NCBI RefSeq assembly: GCF_958979055.1
Contig: NC_084893.1
Location: forward strand, 28,928,487-28,992,486
Reading direction: 5' to 3'
DNA from: Alnus glutinosa
Lineage: Eukaryota > Streptophyta > Magnoliopsida > Fagales > Betulaceae
Length of the DNA stretch: 64,000 bases
Shown: piece by piece, positions 1-13,904 of the stretch
How positions within the stretch are numbered: position 1 is the first letter of the stretch
Layout of the letters: each line of letters begins with the position of its first letter
Made by a program: the position numbers and the translations under genes
Notes under the pieces: model-generated
Database searches by the model: none
What the model saw: only the letters and a program-made list of their open reading frames with translations
Told to the model about the DNA's origin: nothing

Positions 1-1993
1 AAAGCTGAGCCTTGGGCTCTATGAGATGTAGATATAGATTGCCACATGGAGATTTTGGTAAAAGAAAAAAGGTGGAGATGAAAAGTTGGGAGCTTTTATG
101 TTTAGGTTGTAAAAGGACTTTGACTTTAGGCCTTAAACAATGTTAAACATGTGAAATGGTGAGTTGTTTAAAAAATAGAGTAAATACTTATTTGTTATTG
201 AATAAAAGTAATCAATAAAGTATAGAAAATAGAGTTTCACATGAAATAAAACTTTTATTTGACTTTCAACTCAACAACCTAACCTACTGTCAACAAGACT
301 TCTAAAAGTAAAGATAAAAGAATTAAACCTAATGCTATCCAAATAACATAAAAAGATAAACATGAAGCATACTTCTACCCGAATAGCAATAGTAAAGTAA
401 TAAAATAACTAATGAACTGAACAACTAATAAAGCAATAAATTAAATAATCTAATAGATAATGCTTTCTGACAGACCCAATACCTAACAATTACTGAATTG
501 CATCTAAACTCTACGTGCAATTAACATAAGGTAAGGTATCTCGCAGATGAAGGAACACGAGCGTTCGAGGTAGAATTTGTGGAATAATTCGACAACCAAG
601 GTGAGTAAACTCACGTGAAACTACAAATTAAGGTTTTCAAGCATGTTTATTTTGATATCAAATATACATTTTTGTACTGTAATCTTTGAAATGCAGCATA
701 GGCACAAACTCTAGCTTTGGAAAATTATTTGGAATGCTTTGCTTGCTAGAGATAAGAAAAAGGAAAAGAATAATTGATTTTGTTCTTTTTCTTGTAGTAA
801 AATGGGTCGCTTTAACTTGGCTATTTTGATAGTATTTTCTTTTGTATTTTGATTTTATTAGATATTTCTATTGGTAGTAGGAAGGATAACCGACAGATTA
901 ATACACACGATCTGATTTTAATTATAATTGTCCTGTATATCCAAGAGTGAAACCCCTGGAAATAGGCCCCTACGGCCCATTTGGCCAGCCCAAGTGGGCT
1001 CACTTTTCTATAAGCCTGGTAAATATCATAGCCATGCCGAAAGGGATGAGAGCACGAATAACAAAAAAGAAGCCCTATTCTTTATTCTCGAGGGCTAAAG
1101 AACATAAGCATAACAGTGTGAGGGTCATAAAATCAAATCAACCAAGTGCGGTAAAACAAAAAAAAAAAAAAAAAAAAAAAAGGGGAAGAGGGAATTACTC
1201 CGGATCATTATTGTCAAATGCTCTTATTATTCAATATTTCTTTAGCTCATTTCATTCTCCAACGAATACTGATTTAAGCATTGACGATCGCTGCTTGTTC
1301 GTATTTTTTACAAATTTTCTTAGCGTGCGATCAATTGATTGTTCAGGCCTGTACAAATTTCAACCCTTCTTCGAAATTATCGTACAGATTGATAAGTTGT
1401 GAATCCCTTGAGTTTTTCTAATGAATTTGCTTAAAGAAAAGGGGGTAAGTTACCACAAAGGCTATGAAGTCATTATGGGCACACAAAAAAGCCACAAATA
1501 TTACATAATTGATAATAAAAGAAAAAGAAAAAAAGTAGAAGAACTAAATTGTCTTTTAGAATAGTCTCCTCTTTTTTTTCTTTTTCTTTTTTTGCTTTCT
1601 TAATTGGCAAGTATATGCTCTCCGACTGGCTTTGTAATTGACTGTAGAATAATTCAAGTGTAATTAATTATGAATACAAGTTTTTTCCTTTAAAAAAAAA
1701 ATTACCCAAATTCAATGAGAAGGAAAATCATGGGCACTATGGTGAATGAATGAAATTCTTTGCTGGTATGCAGGGGAGGCCAGGGCCTGTTTTGGCTATA
1801 CGTTGGGGTCTCCTTAAAAGAAGCCAAAAAGAAAAAAGGGAAAAAAAAAAGGACGCTCTCTGTGAGCAAAATAGAGGGAGGAAAATAAAAGGCCTCACTC
1901 TCCCACCTTTATTTTGATCAACTTTGTCGAGGGAGAGAGACAGAGAGACAGAGAAGGTGGTGTAGAAAGTAGCAGAGTTTTGAGTCAGTGACC
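1..1993. other. Upstream intergenic region and SRT1 leader
   Basis: No supportable gene. The stretch is AT-rich with poly(A) runs (about 1157-1181). An open frame at 947-1402 is low-complexity and has no recognisable domain. A GA-rich stretch at about 1930-1953 lies in what is probably the SRT1 5' leader, about 40 nt before the start codon. Confidence 0.6.
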
Positions 1994-4900
1994 ATGTCTC
2001 TGGGGTACGCAGAGAAGCTTTCGTTCATAGAAGATGTGGGCAACGTTGGAATGACGGAGCATTTCGACCCACCTCACGTTTTGCAAGAAAAAGTGGGGGG
2101 TTTTTCTTTTCTCTTTGCCATTCACATTCTTGCTCTTTTAAATCATCTTTTGTGCTTCTGCTTTGCATGTTGTTTGTCGTTGTGGTTTGGTGGCTTTAAT
2201 GATCTTGTGGCACTGTCATACCCCTGAATGTAACTTGGTCTTCTGTGCTTAAACTTGGCGAAAGTGTAGTTCCTTTTTTGCGCTTCTGCAATAGCTTGCT
2301 GTGGGGCTTTATTCTGTGTGCTATTCTGGCTAGTTTCATGAGATCTCATATCTGGGTTTTTCCATTCATATCTACTAGAATTGGATTTCACTTGATTTGT
2401 TGCTGATTAAGCTGAAATTTGTATGCTCATTACTGGTTTAGCTACAATAGATATGATGGTTAGGTAGCAATTGTGGTTTATTTGTGTGACATTGTTGATC
2501 ACCAACATTCTTCTTATGGGAAATTGCAAGGGTCACGTTCATGTCTCTGGGATGCCAGTTTTTTTTTTGATAAGTTAACTCCGCGATAGTTGAAGGATTC
2601 TGATGGAATGAACAGTTTTGTGGGACTTTGGATGTTTAAGAAATACATGCCTAGGATTGTGGCATTTATAATTGAATTTTGTAGATAGTTGAACAATTTT
2701 GCGCTCCTTTGGTATTTACTTTAGGTATATCAATCCTGTCATGAAGATAAAAGGAGGGTAGTAGTGATTAATCATCAAGTATGTAATAGAAAGATGACTT
2801 TCTTATTAATGAAGTGAAAAAGAAAAAAGAGAAAGAAAAAAAGATGCAAAAGAATTATGGATTTAGAGAGGTGGGATGAGTAAAAAGGTTTAATGATCCT
2901 ACCCCAACAGAAAGTGGTTGGATTTAAGAGAAGAAAACATCTGGCGTGAATTGTTCTTTTAGGTGATGTAGGGAGAGAAATATGCATTTTTGTTTTTTGA
3001 CGACTCCAGATATAGTTTTAAGCTTAGGATTCTAATACCTGTTTTCCCCCCTTTTCATCATCTTCTTGGCAAACAAAAAACCCAGAGGACTCTCAGAATG
3101 TGGGAATATCTTTGTTCTTCCTCCTTCAGTTTTAATATTGATGCAGCTGTTGGCAGATCTAGTATGATTTATATTCTTCCCAGTAGGAAATCCTTTTTCC
3201 CCCCTGATTACTTTCATGCCAAGAGGAAGATGTTATGCTTTCTAGCTGCTAATTCAGTTAACCTTATTTCAAATTTCTTCACTTATGTGTTTTTGGTCCT
3301 CTCAAGGTTTTCTTCCTGTGTATATTGAAATGAAATTGCTGAAGTCTTTATTCGTTTTCTAGTTATGCTAATCTCAACTGCTTTTTTTTTTCCCTCTCGA
3401 CAGATTGAACGGCTTGCCATGATGATAAAAAAGGTTTGAACTTGCAACATGTCACTTATCTCATTGATGATAGATAAGTCCTTGTTTTGAGATTTTATAT
3501 TGATCGGCCTCTTTAAGTCATTTGTTTCTACTTGCAGAGTAAGCATCTAGTGGTGTTTACAGGTGCAGGAATATCAACTTCTTGTGGTATACCTGATTTT
3601 CGAGGTCCCAAGGGAATATGGACACTTCAGGTGAAAATTGCGAATTCATATAGCCCAGGCCCCTGGAGTTTAATGAGCCCCTTCTTCTTTTTGCAAAGCG
3701 CATTAGTTTAACAATCCTTCCTCCCCTGCCACAAAATTGCTTCTATTGAACTTAGAAAGGGCTATTTAAATTTAACAAACAGCTTAGTGGAGTTTTTTAA
3801 CAATTAATTTTGTGTTCTTAATGATCCACAAGTGATGATTTATTTTTTGTTCTTATTGTTGGAGTGTTAATTATTAGCTGATGAGCTGTCCAAATGAATT
3901 CTATGTGCTTGGAAAAAACTAAAAATGGAAAAAAAGATGAACACGGTCCTTTAATTTGTCAGCCTCTGCCATTCTTTATTGTAGTCGCTTCTTATGTCAT
4001 GCAATGTGCACCTTACCACCATTTGTTTTAGCAATCACCAAAATAATTATCCCATTGTAAATCCCTTTGTTTTAGCAATCATCAAAATAATTATCCCACT
4101 GTAAATCCCTTTGTGTGGTTCTTCATCCTGAATTATTGTTACAGCGTGAAGGCAAAGCCTTGCCTGAAGCATCACTGCCGTTTCACCGTGCAATGCCAAG
4201 CTTGACCCATATGGCTTTGGTTGAACTAGAGAAGGCTGGTGTTTTGAAGTTTCTTATTAGTCAGGTATGGTTACACGATTTCATTCTTTAGCTATATACT
4301 GATATTATCCCACTGGGAGATTCTTTAACTCGAACTTTGATTGATGAGTGCTTAATCTAGTTTCATTCTCCTTCAAATTTTTTCTTTCTTTTGATGCTCG
4401 CCTGAGCCATAACTTCATGCTATTAATTGTTATTTTTGAGAATATTTTTGTCGTCCCATGACTAAAATGGGCTGAGAGGAATGTTCATGTATTTTTGCTA
4501 TTTGGAACAGCTCAGACATAATACTGACACTATGTTTACATTCTGGGTTTTTGCTCACCTTGGGTTGGCATACATAATTCTTTTCTCAATCATGCTAAGT
4601 GCAAAATAATGTCAAATGGCATAAATACTTCATCCATTTCTCGTGTCTTTTAGCGTTGCATTCCGTCATATGAGTCATTATGTAGCATTATATTAAAACA
4701 TATGAATTTTTACTTTTCTGATTTCATCTCTTACAACTTATTGCATTTAAATGCTAGAATGTTGATGGCCTCCATCTTCGGTCTGGAATTCCAAGGGAGA
4801 AACTTGCTGAGTTGCATGGGAACTCCTTTATGGAAGCTTGCCCTTCATGTGGAGTCGAGTAAGACTAGATATTTTGGTTGAAACTGATTTCGTAATTACA

Positions 4901-7900
4901 TTGTGTCTCCATTCTTTGAATGTTTCTCCTTTCTTTATTTGGGGCTCATTGTATTCTGCTTAAGTTGATATTTGGTTTGAAAAAGTAGTCACTTGTTGAT
5001 GCTCTTATTATTATATTTGGAAATCTGTCTTCCATTTGTGAAGTTCCAAAATTATTAGCGCATGTCTAGGTACTTGCGGGATTTTGAGGTGGAAACTATT
5101 GGTTTGAAGGAGACATCAAGACGTTGTTCTGATGTAAAATGTGGAGCAAAACTTAAGGATACAGTTCTGGACTGGGAGGTACTATATTCTTTATTTTCTT
5201 TGTTGCATTTTAGTTGAGGTTCAAAATTAAAAATTATAATTGGTTTTTAGTGGGTTGCTTGGTTATGGCTTTTCAAACTAATTGATTTGTTTGTAATGCA
5301 AATATATTAAATACTGGGAAAGGCATGTTAGACATAGATCTTTTTAGGTTTCAAGGAATGTAAAATCTAATCCAAATATGAAGCAGTGACCTCAAATTTT
5401 AATATTAGTAGACAATGGAATGACCTTTTTCAACTGGTTTGAGACAAAATATCTTGTTCTGAAGCTGGATTATGGGCCAACTTAGTTCAACTTCAATCCC
5501 CTAATATCAAATAACCAAAGATTGATTATAATCGTCATGTTTTATGCAGGGAAGCATTCTCTTCTTGTACTTACTATATGGAGTAGTTTCCCTAACTGCC
5601 TATCTATGAAATTCATGAGTAACAGCTTATTTTTGGACAGTCACAATTCCCTTTTGGTTAAGCTTTGCCATTGTGCCATTTCTTTGAAACATTATAAAAG
5701 CTTTTGAGGTCAGAGCATGAGTAAAAGTTCATATTTGATTCTCCATTTTTTGCCTAACCTATGAAATCTAGTTTGAGATACATGAAAGTAAAAAGGTTGC
5801 CAAAGTCCCATTGACATCTTTCATTCCTGAAGCTCTTTTTATCAACCTTGAAGCCAATAAAGCATAATTAGTAGTCTGTATTAAATGCTCTTTTCCCATC
5901 ATTTTAAATTTATGTAAAGGTTTGTATAATATTGTAGGTAGGAGAAGGATGAAAGAGTTAGTCGTATTTTAGTTATTGAATGGAGTTGTTCATGCCACAC
6001 TGGTTGTAAAATTATTATCATGTAAAGAGGAATTGAACTTATTATTTTTATATGAAGTGACAATAGTATACTATATCATGTATAGGAATGGATAGATGTT
6101 TTGGTTCGACAATTAAATCATTCTGAGAACATTCTATAGCCAAGTTTGAAGAAAAATTTGGACACTGGATACTCACTATGCTTGCATCAAGTCTGTATAG
6201 CATTTGTTTTGTGGTTCTTTTGCAGGGGGAGGTTTTGTGTGTTGACCCATCTAAAATAATCTACAGGCTAAAAAATAGGGAAGGAAATTGGATGGCACCA
6301 ATGGCTAATTTTTTTAATTTCTTCAAAGCACATTTCGCTGAGAAATCTCTCTCTCTCTCTCTCTCTCTACAGGATGCCTTACCCCCAAAGGAGATGGATC
6401 CTGCTGAGAAGCACTGCAGGATGGCTGATGTTGTATTATGTTTGGGGACGAGGTAAGAGCACGGTTCTTTACTTGACAGTACTACATTCTCTTTTTCATT
6501 CTCAGCTTGTCTTGTATGAGAAATTCTTAAAGCTGGGCCCCATGATTGAAGAGCCATTGAGCCCCTGTTCTGAATCTTTTCAATTCATGTTTTGTTTTTA
6601 ATTTGTGTGCATGATTTCTCCTTGCAGTTTGCAAATAACTCCAGCATGTAACCTTCCTCTTAAATCACTCCGTGGTGGGGGAAAGATTGTAATTGTGAAT
6701 CTTCAGGTACTTCTTCTTTGTTCCAAATGGGTTCACTGCTTACTCAGACAAAGAAAAAAGTGCATTAAAAGCTCAATTACTTCCAACTAAAGCTCGAATG
6801 TTCTTGAGTGGTTGAGGCTTGCACATATAAACTCATCCTAATATTAGTACCTCAACTTTATTAATATTTAATAATAAGTAGTTATTATCATTTTATCGAC
6901 TCTGGGTCAAGTAGCAATTTCTTACCAGCGCTCCTAAAATTATCTAGTCCCACAGTACTGCTCCTGATAGCATTAGATGACAGATCAGTATGTATGCATT
7001 TATCTGAAGGTTTATACTGGCTGACGGTAGGATAATTTGATAATTTTTTACTTTAACTTATGCACCGTGTAATTCCTTTGCTAAAATTCTAAAACCCTTA
7101 ATAAATCTTTTTCCTTCTTGTTCAGAAGCCAGTTCCAGATATAAGTTAGTATAATGTGCAATATTGAATTGTTACTCTCTCTACTTTTTCCTTCTTGCCC
7201 GTTCAATATCTTTGAGATGGCATTTTACATATATGCTTAGCAATCTATACTCTAGTTGCCTAAAGTGTGTTTTCTTCAACTTCACAGAAAACTCCTAAGG
7301 ACAAGAAAGCAAGTATAGTGATCCATGGGCGTGTAGATAAGGTATTGCAATTTGTGTCTTTTGAGAGCAGAGAGATTTTTCATGTTTGTTTCTCCCCTGT
7401 GGCTCTGAAATAGTGAAAATAGCATCAAGTGGCATTGTTTGAAATTTATTTTACCTGGCTGAGGTTCTTTTGCCCTCTTAAGTCTGTATATAGGATGTAT
7501 GTCTTAGACTTCAGTCTTGGTAATAAAAGTATATTTTATTTAAAGTTGGGCAGGATCCGTACAATGTAAATGTATTTAGATATTAATTTCTCATTATCAG
7601 GCATATATTCTGGCTTGACTTGGTCTTCTGCTATATATAATTTATTTATTTGAAATAGAACAGGTTGTTGCAGGTGTCATGGACTTGCTTAACCGGCAAA
7701 TTCCACCATTTGTCAGGATTGATCTTTTCCAGGTCATTCTTACTCAAGCCTTGAGTATAGGTAACTTTATTTGGATTTGTAATCGCTATTCTTAAGGATA
7801 CATTCAGCGACATGAACATGTGTATTACATATGTGAAGCAGATCTATTATCTTTCTAATGGGACCATTTTTAGGCTAGTGTCTAACTATGACAAATTTAA

Positions 7901-10900
7901 GTGGCGGCGATGGGCCCAACCGTCTGCATATTTTACTGGATGAGTAGTTTGACCTTGGCTTCACTATTAGATTTGGCGGTGAAGCCGATCCCTGGCATTA
8001 GGGTGTCTTGCTTTTATGAGCCTGTGTTTTGTGGCTCATTTTCTAATGCATATCCCATCATGATGAAATCTGTCTCTTTCTCATTGCGTTTCTGTTTCAA
8101 CAGATATAAGAACTTCATTTAAAGACTTTGAACCAGGACCTTTAGGCCTTTTTTGGTACGAGGAATGGGTATTTCTTTAGGAAAATGAATAGTTCTTACT
8201 GGAAATGGAGGAGGGTGGAATGGGTATTCCTTAGTTTGGTAACAACACATATGCTCTAATTGGAATTGAACCAAAATTACTAAAAAAACTCACATTATTT
8301 ATTTTTTTAAAAAAAAACTATACATTTCAAGGGTTTTTTTTTTTTTGGAAAACGTTGTCTATTCCTCTAGAATAGTTATTTTTCTTCGTAAGGAAATAAT
8401 TATTCCCATAGGAATAGCTATTCTTAGGAATAGGCCCTTACCAAATAAAAGAATAATTTTACCATTGGAATAACCATTCCATTCCAGAGGCTATTGGCAG
8501 CATTTTTCTTGTGCAATATTATATATATATATTGAATTAACTTATGTATCCTGTTCTCTGTCAAATCAATTAACCCCGTGTGTGAGAAATGGTTGTGTTT
8601 CCTTATGTTATCCATAATTCTAGTTCCTAGACATTATTTTGAAGCACAAAAAGCAAGGAGTTACAGGACTGACTTCTAATTATTTGAGGATTTGGTCTTC
8701 TACTTTTCTTATATAGTCTGCCTTCTTGGACTACAGATAAAAAATATGTGAACTGGACCCTCCAAGTAGCAAGTATACATGGACACAGAGCTCTATTGCC
8801 ATTCGTCAAATCTGTTGAGGTGATTTTTTATGTTTAGAAATTCATGCTGCTGTTCATTTCCCTTGAACAAGAATACCCGTAGTCTTTGTAAGTTTCTGTG
8901 GGAGTCCATATTTTAACAACAAAACCAAGGATGCAATGGCCTCCACAAGCCCATATTTATAGTTTATTTGAATACATACTGCAAGGTTGTTTGCTTGTCA
9001 TTATTAACAAGAAATCTGTTTTAGTAATTTAATTGCTTTGATATTTTACAGCTTTGCCTCTCCATGGTAATCAAATAAACTGTAAAATTGAAAGGCAATG
9101 ACCCTGGCTTTAAAAAATTGACTAAATCTCAAGAGAGGCCCACTTTTTTAAGGATTTTCCCTAGTGTAGCAATAGGGTGGTTATGATATCCCGTGTCACA
9201 TGAGATATTTTAATTACCAAGTCATTTTGTTCTTATTTAGCCACATATTCCAACTGGGGTTAACCTTTCTACTGCATTGCATCCAGGTTTCTTTCTTGGA
9301 CAAGCAGGATTATAAAGCAGCTATTTTACATGAGCAACCATTTCGGCTAAAAAGGTGTCCAATGCTTTCCCACGTTGTGTAGTACTTATTGTGCTGGGTT
9401 TTGCCAAAATAAAAAAGAAAGAAAAATGCAGATGAGTGCTATTATATCGATACTTGGCAATTTTGAGTGCCATAATGTTTTCTACTGTATATAGTTTCCA
9501 CCAGGGATTCAAAAAATTGAGGTAGATGGGTGATCTTATATGCTTTTTAGCCTGCCATAAGCTTTCTGTATCTAATGTAGAGTTTCTTCAAAATGAGAAA
9601 ATTTGGCATCATGGAACTTATTGTATATGATCTGTAAATGATGCATGATCCTCGCCAGTGACTTGGATTGTAGTCAAGTTGCTTGGCCTTTTATGAACAA
9701 AATGTGAATGGTTCGAATTGTTGATTCTTATTTCTGTGAATTCAGCCTGGAGATAGGAGTAATTGAATGGGATATCTCATAGGTTAGCAAGTGTGCTATC
9801 ACTGATCGGTTGGCTAGGCATTATTTAATTTGTGCTTCTTCTTTTTCTTCTTACATTGTTGTTATTGATATGTGTTAGGAGAACCATGCGGACGAAATCA
9901 TTTGAATTGGTTTTAAGACTCAATTTTGGTGGTGGTTGTGGCTGTCAGTCTGTTGAAATTAATATCCCTGTTGATTTTAAGGTGAGAAGCCAGATCTATT
10001 CTATTTATTTCTTCATCTTTTATATTAGTTTTTTTGTTGGTAATTTTGTACACATGCACTCAGTGGTACATGATTTTTCACTTGCATGATAAATCAATGC
10101 TACATGATTACAAGGCACTTCTTCGGTCTAGATAATGTTTATATTTCAGCAAACTGTAAGCCATTTTCCGGCTTTTCAGCTATAATATTTTTTGACCACA
10201 AAAAGCTTTTCCTTTGACAATTTTTCTTTACGCCAAGAGCAGGAAAATGTAGAAAACATTTTCGAAAAAGAGTAATTCTATACATCAACACTCCCCCCAT
10301 CCAAAGAAGCATTGAATTATATGTTAATTACAATTAGCATGCATAAGACAAATATCTTTTTTGTATTCACAATTTGCAATTGGCCAATCTAGTTGACTAT
10401 TCTCAAGCATGCTACAAATAAATTAAATTATTTTGAATAATTTCTGAACTATGCCATGCTGTTCATTGCATGCACATCAGCCATGCTTTTGTCGGCAACT
10501 GTTAGTTTATGCTCGTCTCTCAAAATTGAGTAATCATATATGAGAAAGGAAATGTGTGTGTGTGTGTGTGTGTAGACACACATACATAGACATGTTTCTA
10601 CATAATTCTGTATGTACATTAACACATAGCAGAAGAGCAGATGATTTTCTATATGTATGTTGATTGACCTTTGACCAAGGTATTCTAGGTGGACTGAATA
10701 AATACTCATTTGTTCTCAAATTTGTACCTTGTCACTTTGCAGGTTTCAACTGACTGTTTTAATCTTGAAAAAGAAGCTGTGCTTCAAAAGCTTAGCGACA
10801 CGGCAATTCAAGATTTATGTTGCGGGCAGAATGCGGTTATTGAGAGAAACACTATCTTGACCCCGAAAAGTGAGGTTACTGTCTATGCAATCGTAACAAA

Positions 10901-11042
10901 CATTGTTCAGCACAGTAAAACCTCCAAAGCCTTAGCTGATTCTCTCAGTAATGGCAATGTTAAAAGGCGAAGAGAAAGTTTAAATGAGACCGGAACATCT
11001 AGGAAGCGGTCGAAAGGGCATACGCGCAAATTTAGATCTTAG
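1994..11042 (+). CDS. SRT1: NAD-dependent protein deacylase SRT1 (SIRT6-like sirtuin)
   Basis: Fourteen exons splice to a 471-aa protein: 1994-2092, 3404-3433, 3538-3630, 4145-4264, 4758-4858, 5070-5178, 6373-6452, 6628-6706, 7288-7341, 7664-7760, 8737-8819, 9287-9354, 9879-9981, 10743-11042. All junctions are GT-AG and keep frame. The sirtuin core is clear: TGAGIS near residues 51-56, FRGPKG, QNVDGLH at 114-120, and ELHG with the likely catalytic His near 134. Four Zn-type cysteines lie near 142, 145, 167 and 172, followed by GTSLQI. Length and N-terminus ([16 protein letters not shown]) fit plant SRT1 (Arabidopsis about 473 aa). The family removes acyl groups from histone H3 lysines in the nucleus using NAD+. 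The C-terminus is basic ([13 protein letters not shown]), consistent with nuclear location. The first donor (AAA|GTGGGG) is weak; reading through it gives a truncated product. Confidence 0.96.
4022..4109 (+). repeat. Tandem 44-bp duplication in SRT1 intron 3
   Basis: Two adjacent 44-bp copies (4022-4065 and 4066-4109) begin TTTGTTTTAGCAATCA and differ at two positions. They lie 35 nt before the exon 4 acceptor. Confidence 0.9.
6346..6369 (+). repeat. (CT)n microsatellite acting as polypyrimidine tract
   Basis: About 11 CT units end directly at the ACAG acceptor of SRT1 exon 7 (6373), so the microsatellite takes the place of the polypyrimidine tract. Confidence 0.85.
8145..8485. mobile_element. 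MITE-like inverted-repeat insertion in SRT1 intron 10
   Basis: The left end (GGCCTTTTTTGGTACGAGG, then AATGGGTATT) is partly inverse to the right end (AATAGCTATTCTTAGGAATA, then GGCCCTTACCAAA). The interior has many imperfect repeats of GGAATRGNTATTCC. This fits a decayed non-autonomous DNA transposon. I could not fix a target-site duplication. Confidence 0.55.
10553..10573 (+). repeat. (TG)n microsatellite in SRT1 intron 13
   Basis: A run of about 10 TG units, about 170 nt before the final SRT1 exon. No function is inferred. Confidence 0.85.
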
Positions 11043-12381
11043 AGAATGTAAGGTTGTGATTTGGGTTTTGTAGATATGTTATTCATTAAAACTAACAAAA
11101 ACTATAGTTTGACTCTTAATATGCAGGGACTGGGTGAATTTTGTTAGATACTGCACACAGTCTCCCCAGCTATATATGGATAGGGGAAGTGTTGTTGGTT
11201 GCTGGGTTAGCATAATTTACTTTTTTAAGTCATATTTTTGAGATCATTAAGTGTTCCATAGTGAGCATCTCCGATTAGCTTCTCTATCTGTCTCTCTCTC
11301 ACTCTCTTCCTTTATTTATTTATATATGTACGTTATATTAGCACACTAGAATCTGTACGTAAATTGCTTCTTCAACATCTTTTCTGTCATGAAGAGCCAC
11401 ACCTTAACCCTCCCTGAATGCATGGCTTTATTTTGATTATTATTATTATTATCTCTTTATCAATATGACAATATGTGATAAACAAAACATCAGAATGGGC
11501 TCAATTTCAAGGGGCCATTAGCTCAGTCTCTAGATAGGATACCCACTGTTTCTCCCATTCCAACTGGTTCCCCTTGGTAACTGCCTTCCTTTTTAAGGAA
11601 TGTATCCTACTATTACCCTTATGTGTTCTGTAAAACATTGTATAGGATTTTGTTAGCTCCTCTCCTTCTGTAGTTCAAAATCTTATTTACCTCCTATTCA
11701 CATGGTCATTTAGTTATACATGACCTATTGACCTTAGATTATTATGTTCTTTTTGATCTACAAGGGCTATGGCCCCCATAGTTTTTAATTTTTTCCGTAG
11801 TTTATATATATATCTATAAATGGTTTAAAAATTAGATTTGGTCTTTTATTCATATTTTGGCCCCCTTCTGATGAAAAATCCTGGTTCCGACCCTGTATAC
11901 AAAGGACTAGTCCGATAGATTATACCAAATTCATATCCCACTATAAGAAAGGTTAATAAATAATGCTTCCACCTTTATGATCAATCCGGGAGAAGTGAAT
12001 TTAGATATTTATGGACTAAAGCATATTAGATGTCAAAGTCTACTACATTTAATGAATTAATATTTAGATGTCAATATCACAATTCTACATCTCAAGAAAA
12101 CTACAAGTTATGGTAATCTCGTAAATATGCATAAGATATAGTATCATGCAAAAATCACAAGTTATGATAACAAAATATACAATATGTTAGCACGTGAGAA
12201 TCACATATTTTAAGAATATATGTTAGTTTAATAGATTGGGTTGAAATAATGGAAGAAAATTTTGTCCAATAATAATATAAAACCATCTTGAAATAAGCAA
12301 TATATATCCAAATTATATTGTCAATTAAAAAAAATGCATGAGTTATCAAGTTAGGAGTGTTCGACATACCATTTTTGGTTT

Positions 12382-12538
12382 GGAGTAATATTAGAAACCA
12401 CACTTTTATTTCATCGTATTGACGTGTCAGTGCCAATCAACCTTTGAATTTATCCATATTAAAAAAAATAATCTGAAGGTTGATTGGCACTGCCGTGTCA
12501 GCAAATGTGTGATAAAAATGTGATTTCTAGCATTACTC
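12382..12538. mobile_element. 157-bp MITE with 8-bp target-site duplication
   Basis: Terminal inverted repeats (GGAGTAATATTAGAAACCAC against the complement of GTGATTTCTAGCATTACTC) enclose a near-palindromic core, GTGCCAATCAACCTT / AAGGTTGATTGGCAC. The element is flanked on both sides by TTTGGTTT (12374-12381 and 12539-12546), a perfect 8-bp duplication of hAT type. Confidence 0.85.
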
Positions 12539-13052
12539 TTTGGTTTATCATGCTACGTAGCCTTAAATTTTTATTTTTATTTTTATTTTTTAAAAAAATA
12601 ATAATAAAAAAAAAAAAAAAAACATGCAAAGGGGAGAGGAGATTTTACAAATCTTATGGGGCAAATTTGAAATCTTAGAACTTGAAGTTAAAAATGGTAA
12701 ATTTGTTGTCTCAACTCAATTCATAAATGCATTTTTATTACTCATAAATGTACAGTTAATCATGGCAAGTGAATTAATGATTCTCTATTGAAGATATTTT
12801 ACAAAGTAAAGAAAAATTGGCATGAATATATTCGTGGAAAGTAAGATAGAACATTGATTGCAAAGGCATTGCAATAATCCTTGTGAAAAAACGAGAAATT
12901 ATTTATATTTTGAGCAATATTCTTTCTCTCACATGAATATTAGATCCATAAGAATTACTATCATCACTAAAATTCTTTTTTAGATAACTAAAATTATTCT
13001 TTCTCTCACATGATATCTCATTTGCTTTCTCAAAAAACGCTTATATATATAT

Positions 13053-13235
13053 TTAGAGCTATTTCTAGTGTTTTTCTGAAGTCATTTTATGCTGACATGA
13101 CACTTTTTTTTTTTTTTGATAATAAAAACAGGGGAGAGAAATCAAGCTGTATTTTTTTTATTATTATTAAAAACATGGTGTCATGTCAGCATAAAAAGAC
13201 ATAAAAAAAAAAAAAAAAACTAGAATGAGCTCTAA
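13053..13235. mobile_element. 183-bp MITE
   Basis: The ends TTAGAGCTATTTCTAG and CTAGAATGAGCTCTAA are inverted repeats. Inside them TTTTATGCTGACATGACAC is mirrored by GTGTCATGTCAGCATAAAA. A poly(A)/poly(T) core separates the arms. Confidence 0.75.
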
Positions 13236-13409
13236 CATTTCACACACACACGAACTGTTACAACAAATATTTTCAAAGAGAAGTAAAAATTTATGTAGTT
13301 TCAAAAACACATGAGATATCAATAGCTTCCCATTTTAGTTAATGATTTTATGACAGGTTTATCTAGATGTGGAAATAATAATTAATAACCGTTCACTTCA
13401 AAGATAAGG

Positions 13410-13413
<4 letters not shown>

Positions 13414-13473
<60 letters not shown>
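13414..13473. repeat. (AT)n microsatellite
   Basis: An uninterrupted run of about 30 AT units in intergenic DNA. Confidence 0.95.
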
Positions 13474-13476
<3 letters not shown>

Positions 13477-13904
13477 CTTGAGTACTTGGGAACCAATTAT
13501 GAAAACTCATGAAATATCCTTAAGTGTCATACCTTCCCAGAAGTATTAATTATATTACCATTTTTGTCTCATCAGGCTAAAGTTCTACACAAGCTAGCTC
13601 AGCTCCCTCATTCTCATAAATACCCTTGCTAGAACATTTTTCCTTGGCATACTAAAAAGAAAAAGAAGGAAATTAATAATTTGAACACTGCAAACTCTAG
13701 GAGTATTGCATGGGCTGTAGTTGAAGAGAAGTCTAATTCAAGGGGTGGTAAAAGAAATGAAAGAATTACAATACATAGGGAGAAAGAGAATTAACAACTA
13801 ATTAAACCAATAATCATGAGGTGGGAAAAATATTATATATAGAATTTTGATGAACATATCTATGATTTTGAATGACTTAATTTTTGAGATTCGCAAAGAT
13901 TCAA

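Noticed and set aside
947-1402. Open frame of about 150 codons
   Set aside because: Low-complexity lysine run from poly(A), no domain, no splice partners and no plausible promoter.
7901-8122. 73-codon frame in SRT1 intron 10
   Set aside because: It lies between well-supported exons 10 and 11, has no splice role and no similarity that I recognise.
11508-11580. tRNA-like string (GGGGCCATTAGCTCAGTCTC)
   Set aside because: The A-box-like part is good but no matching anticodon stem, T-loop or acceptor pairing follows. Treated as chance or a decayed fragment.
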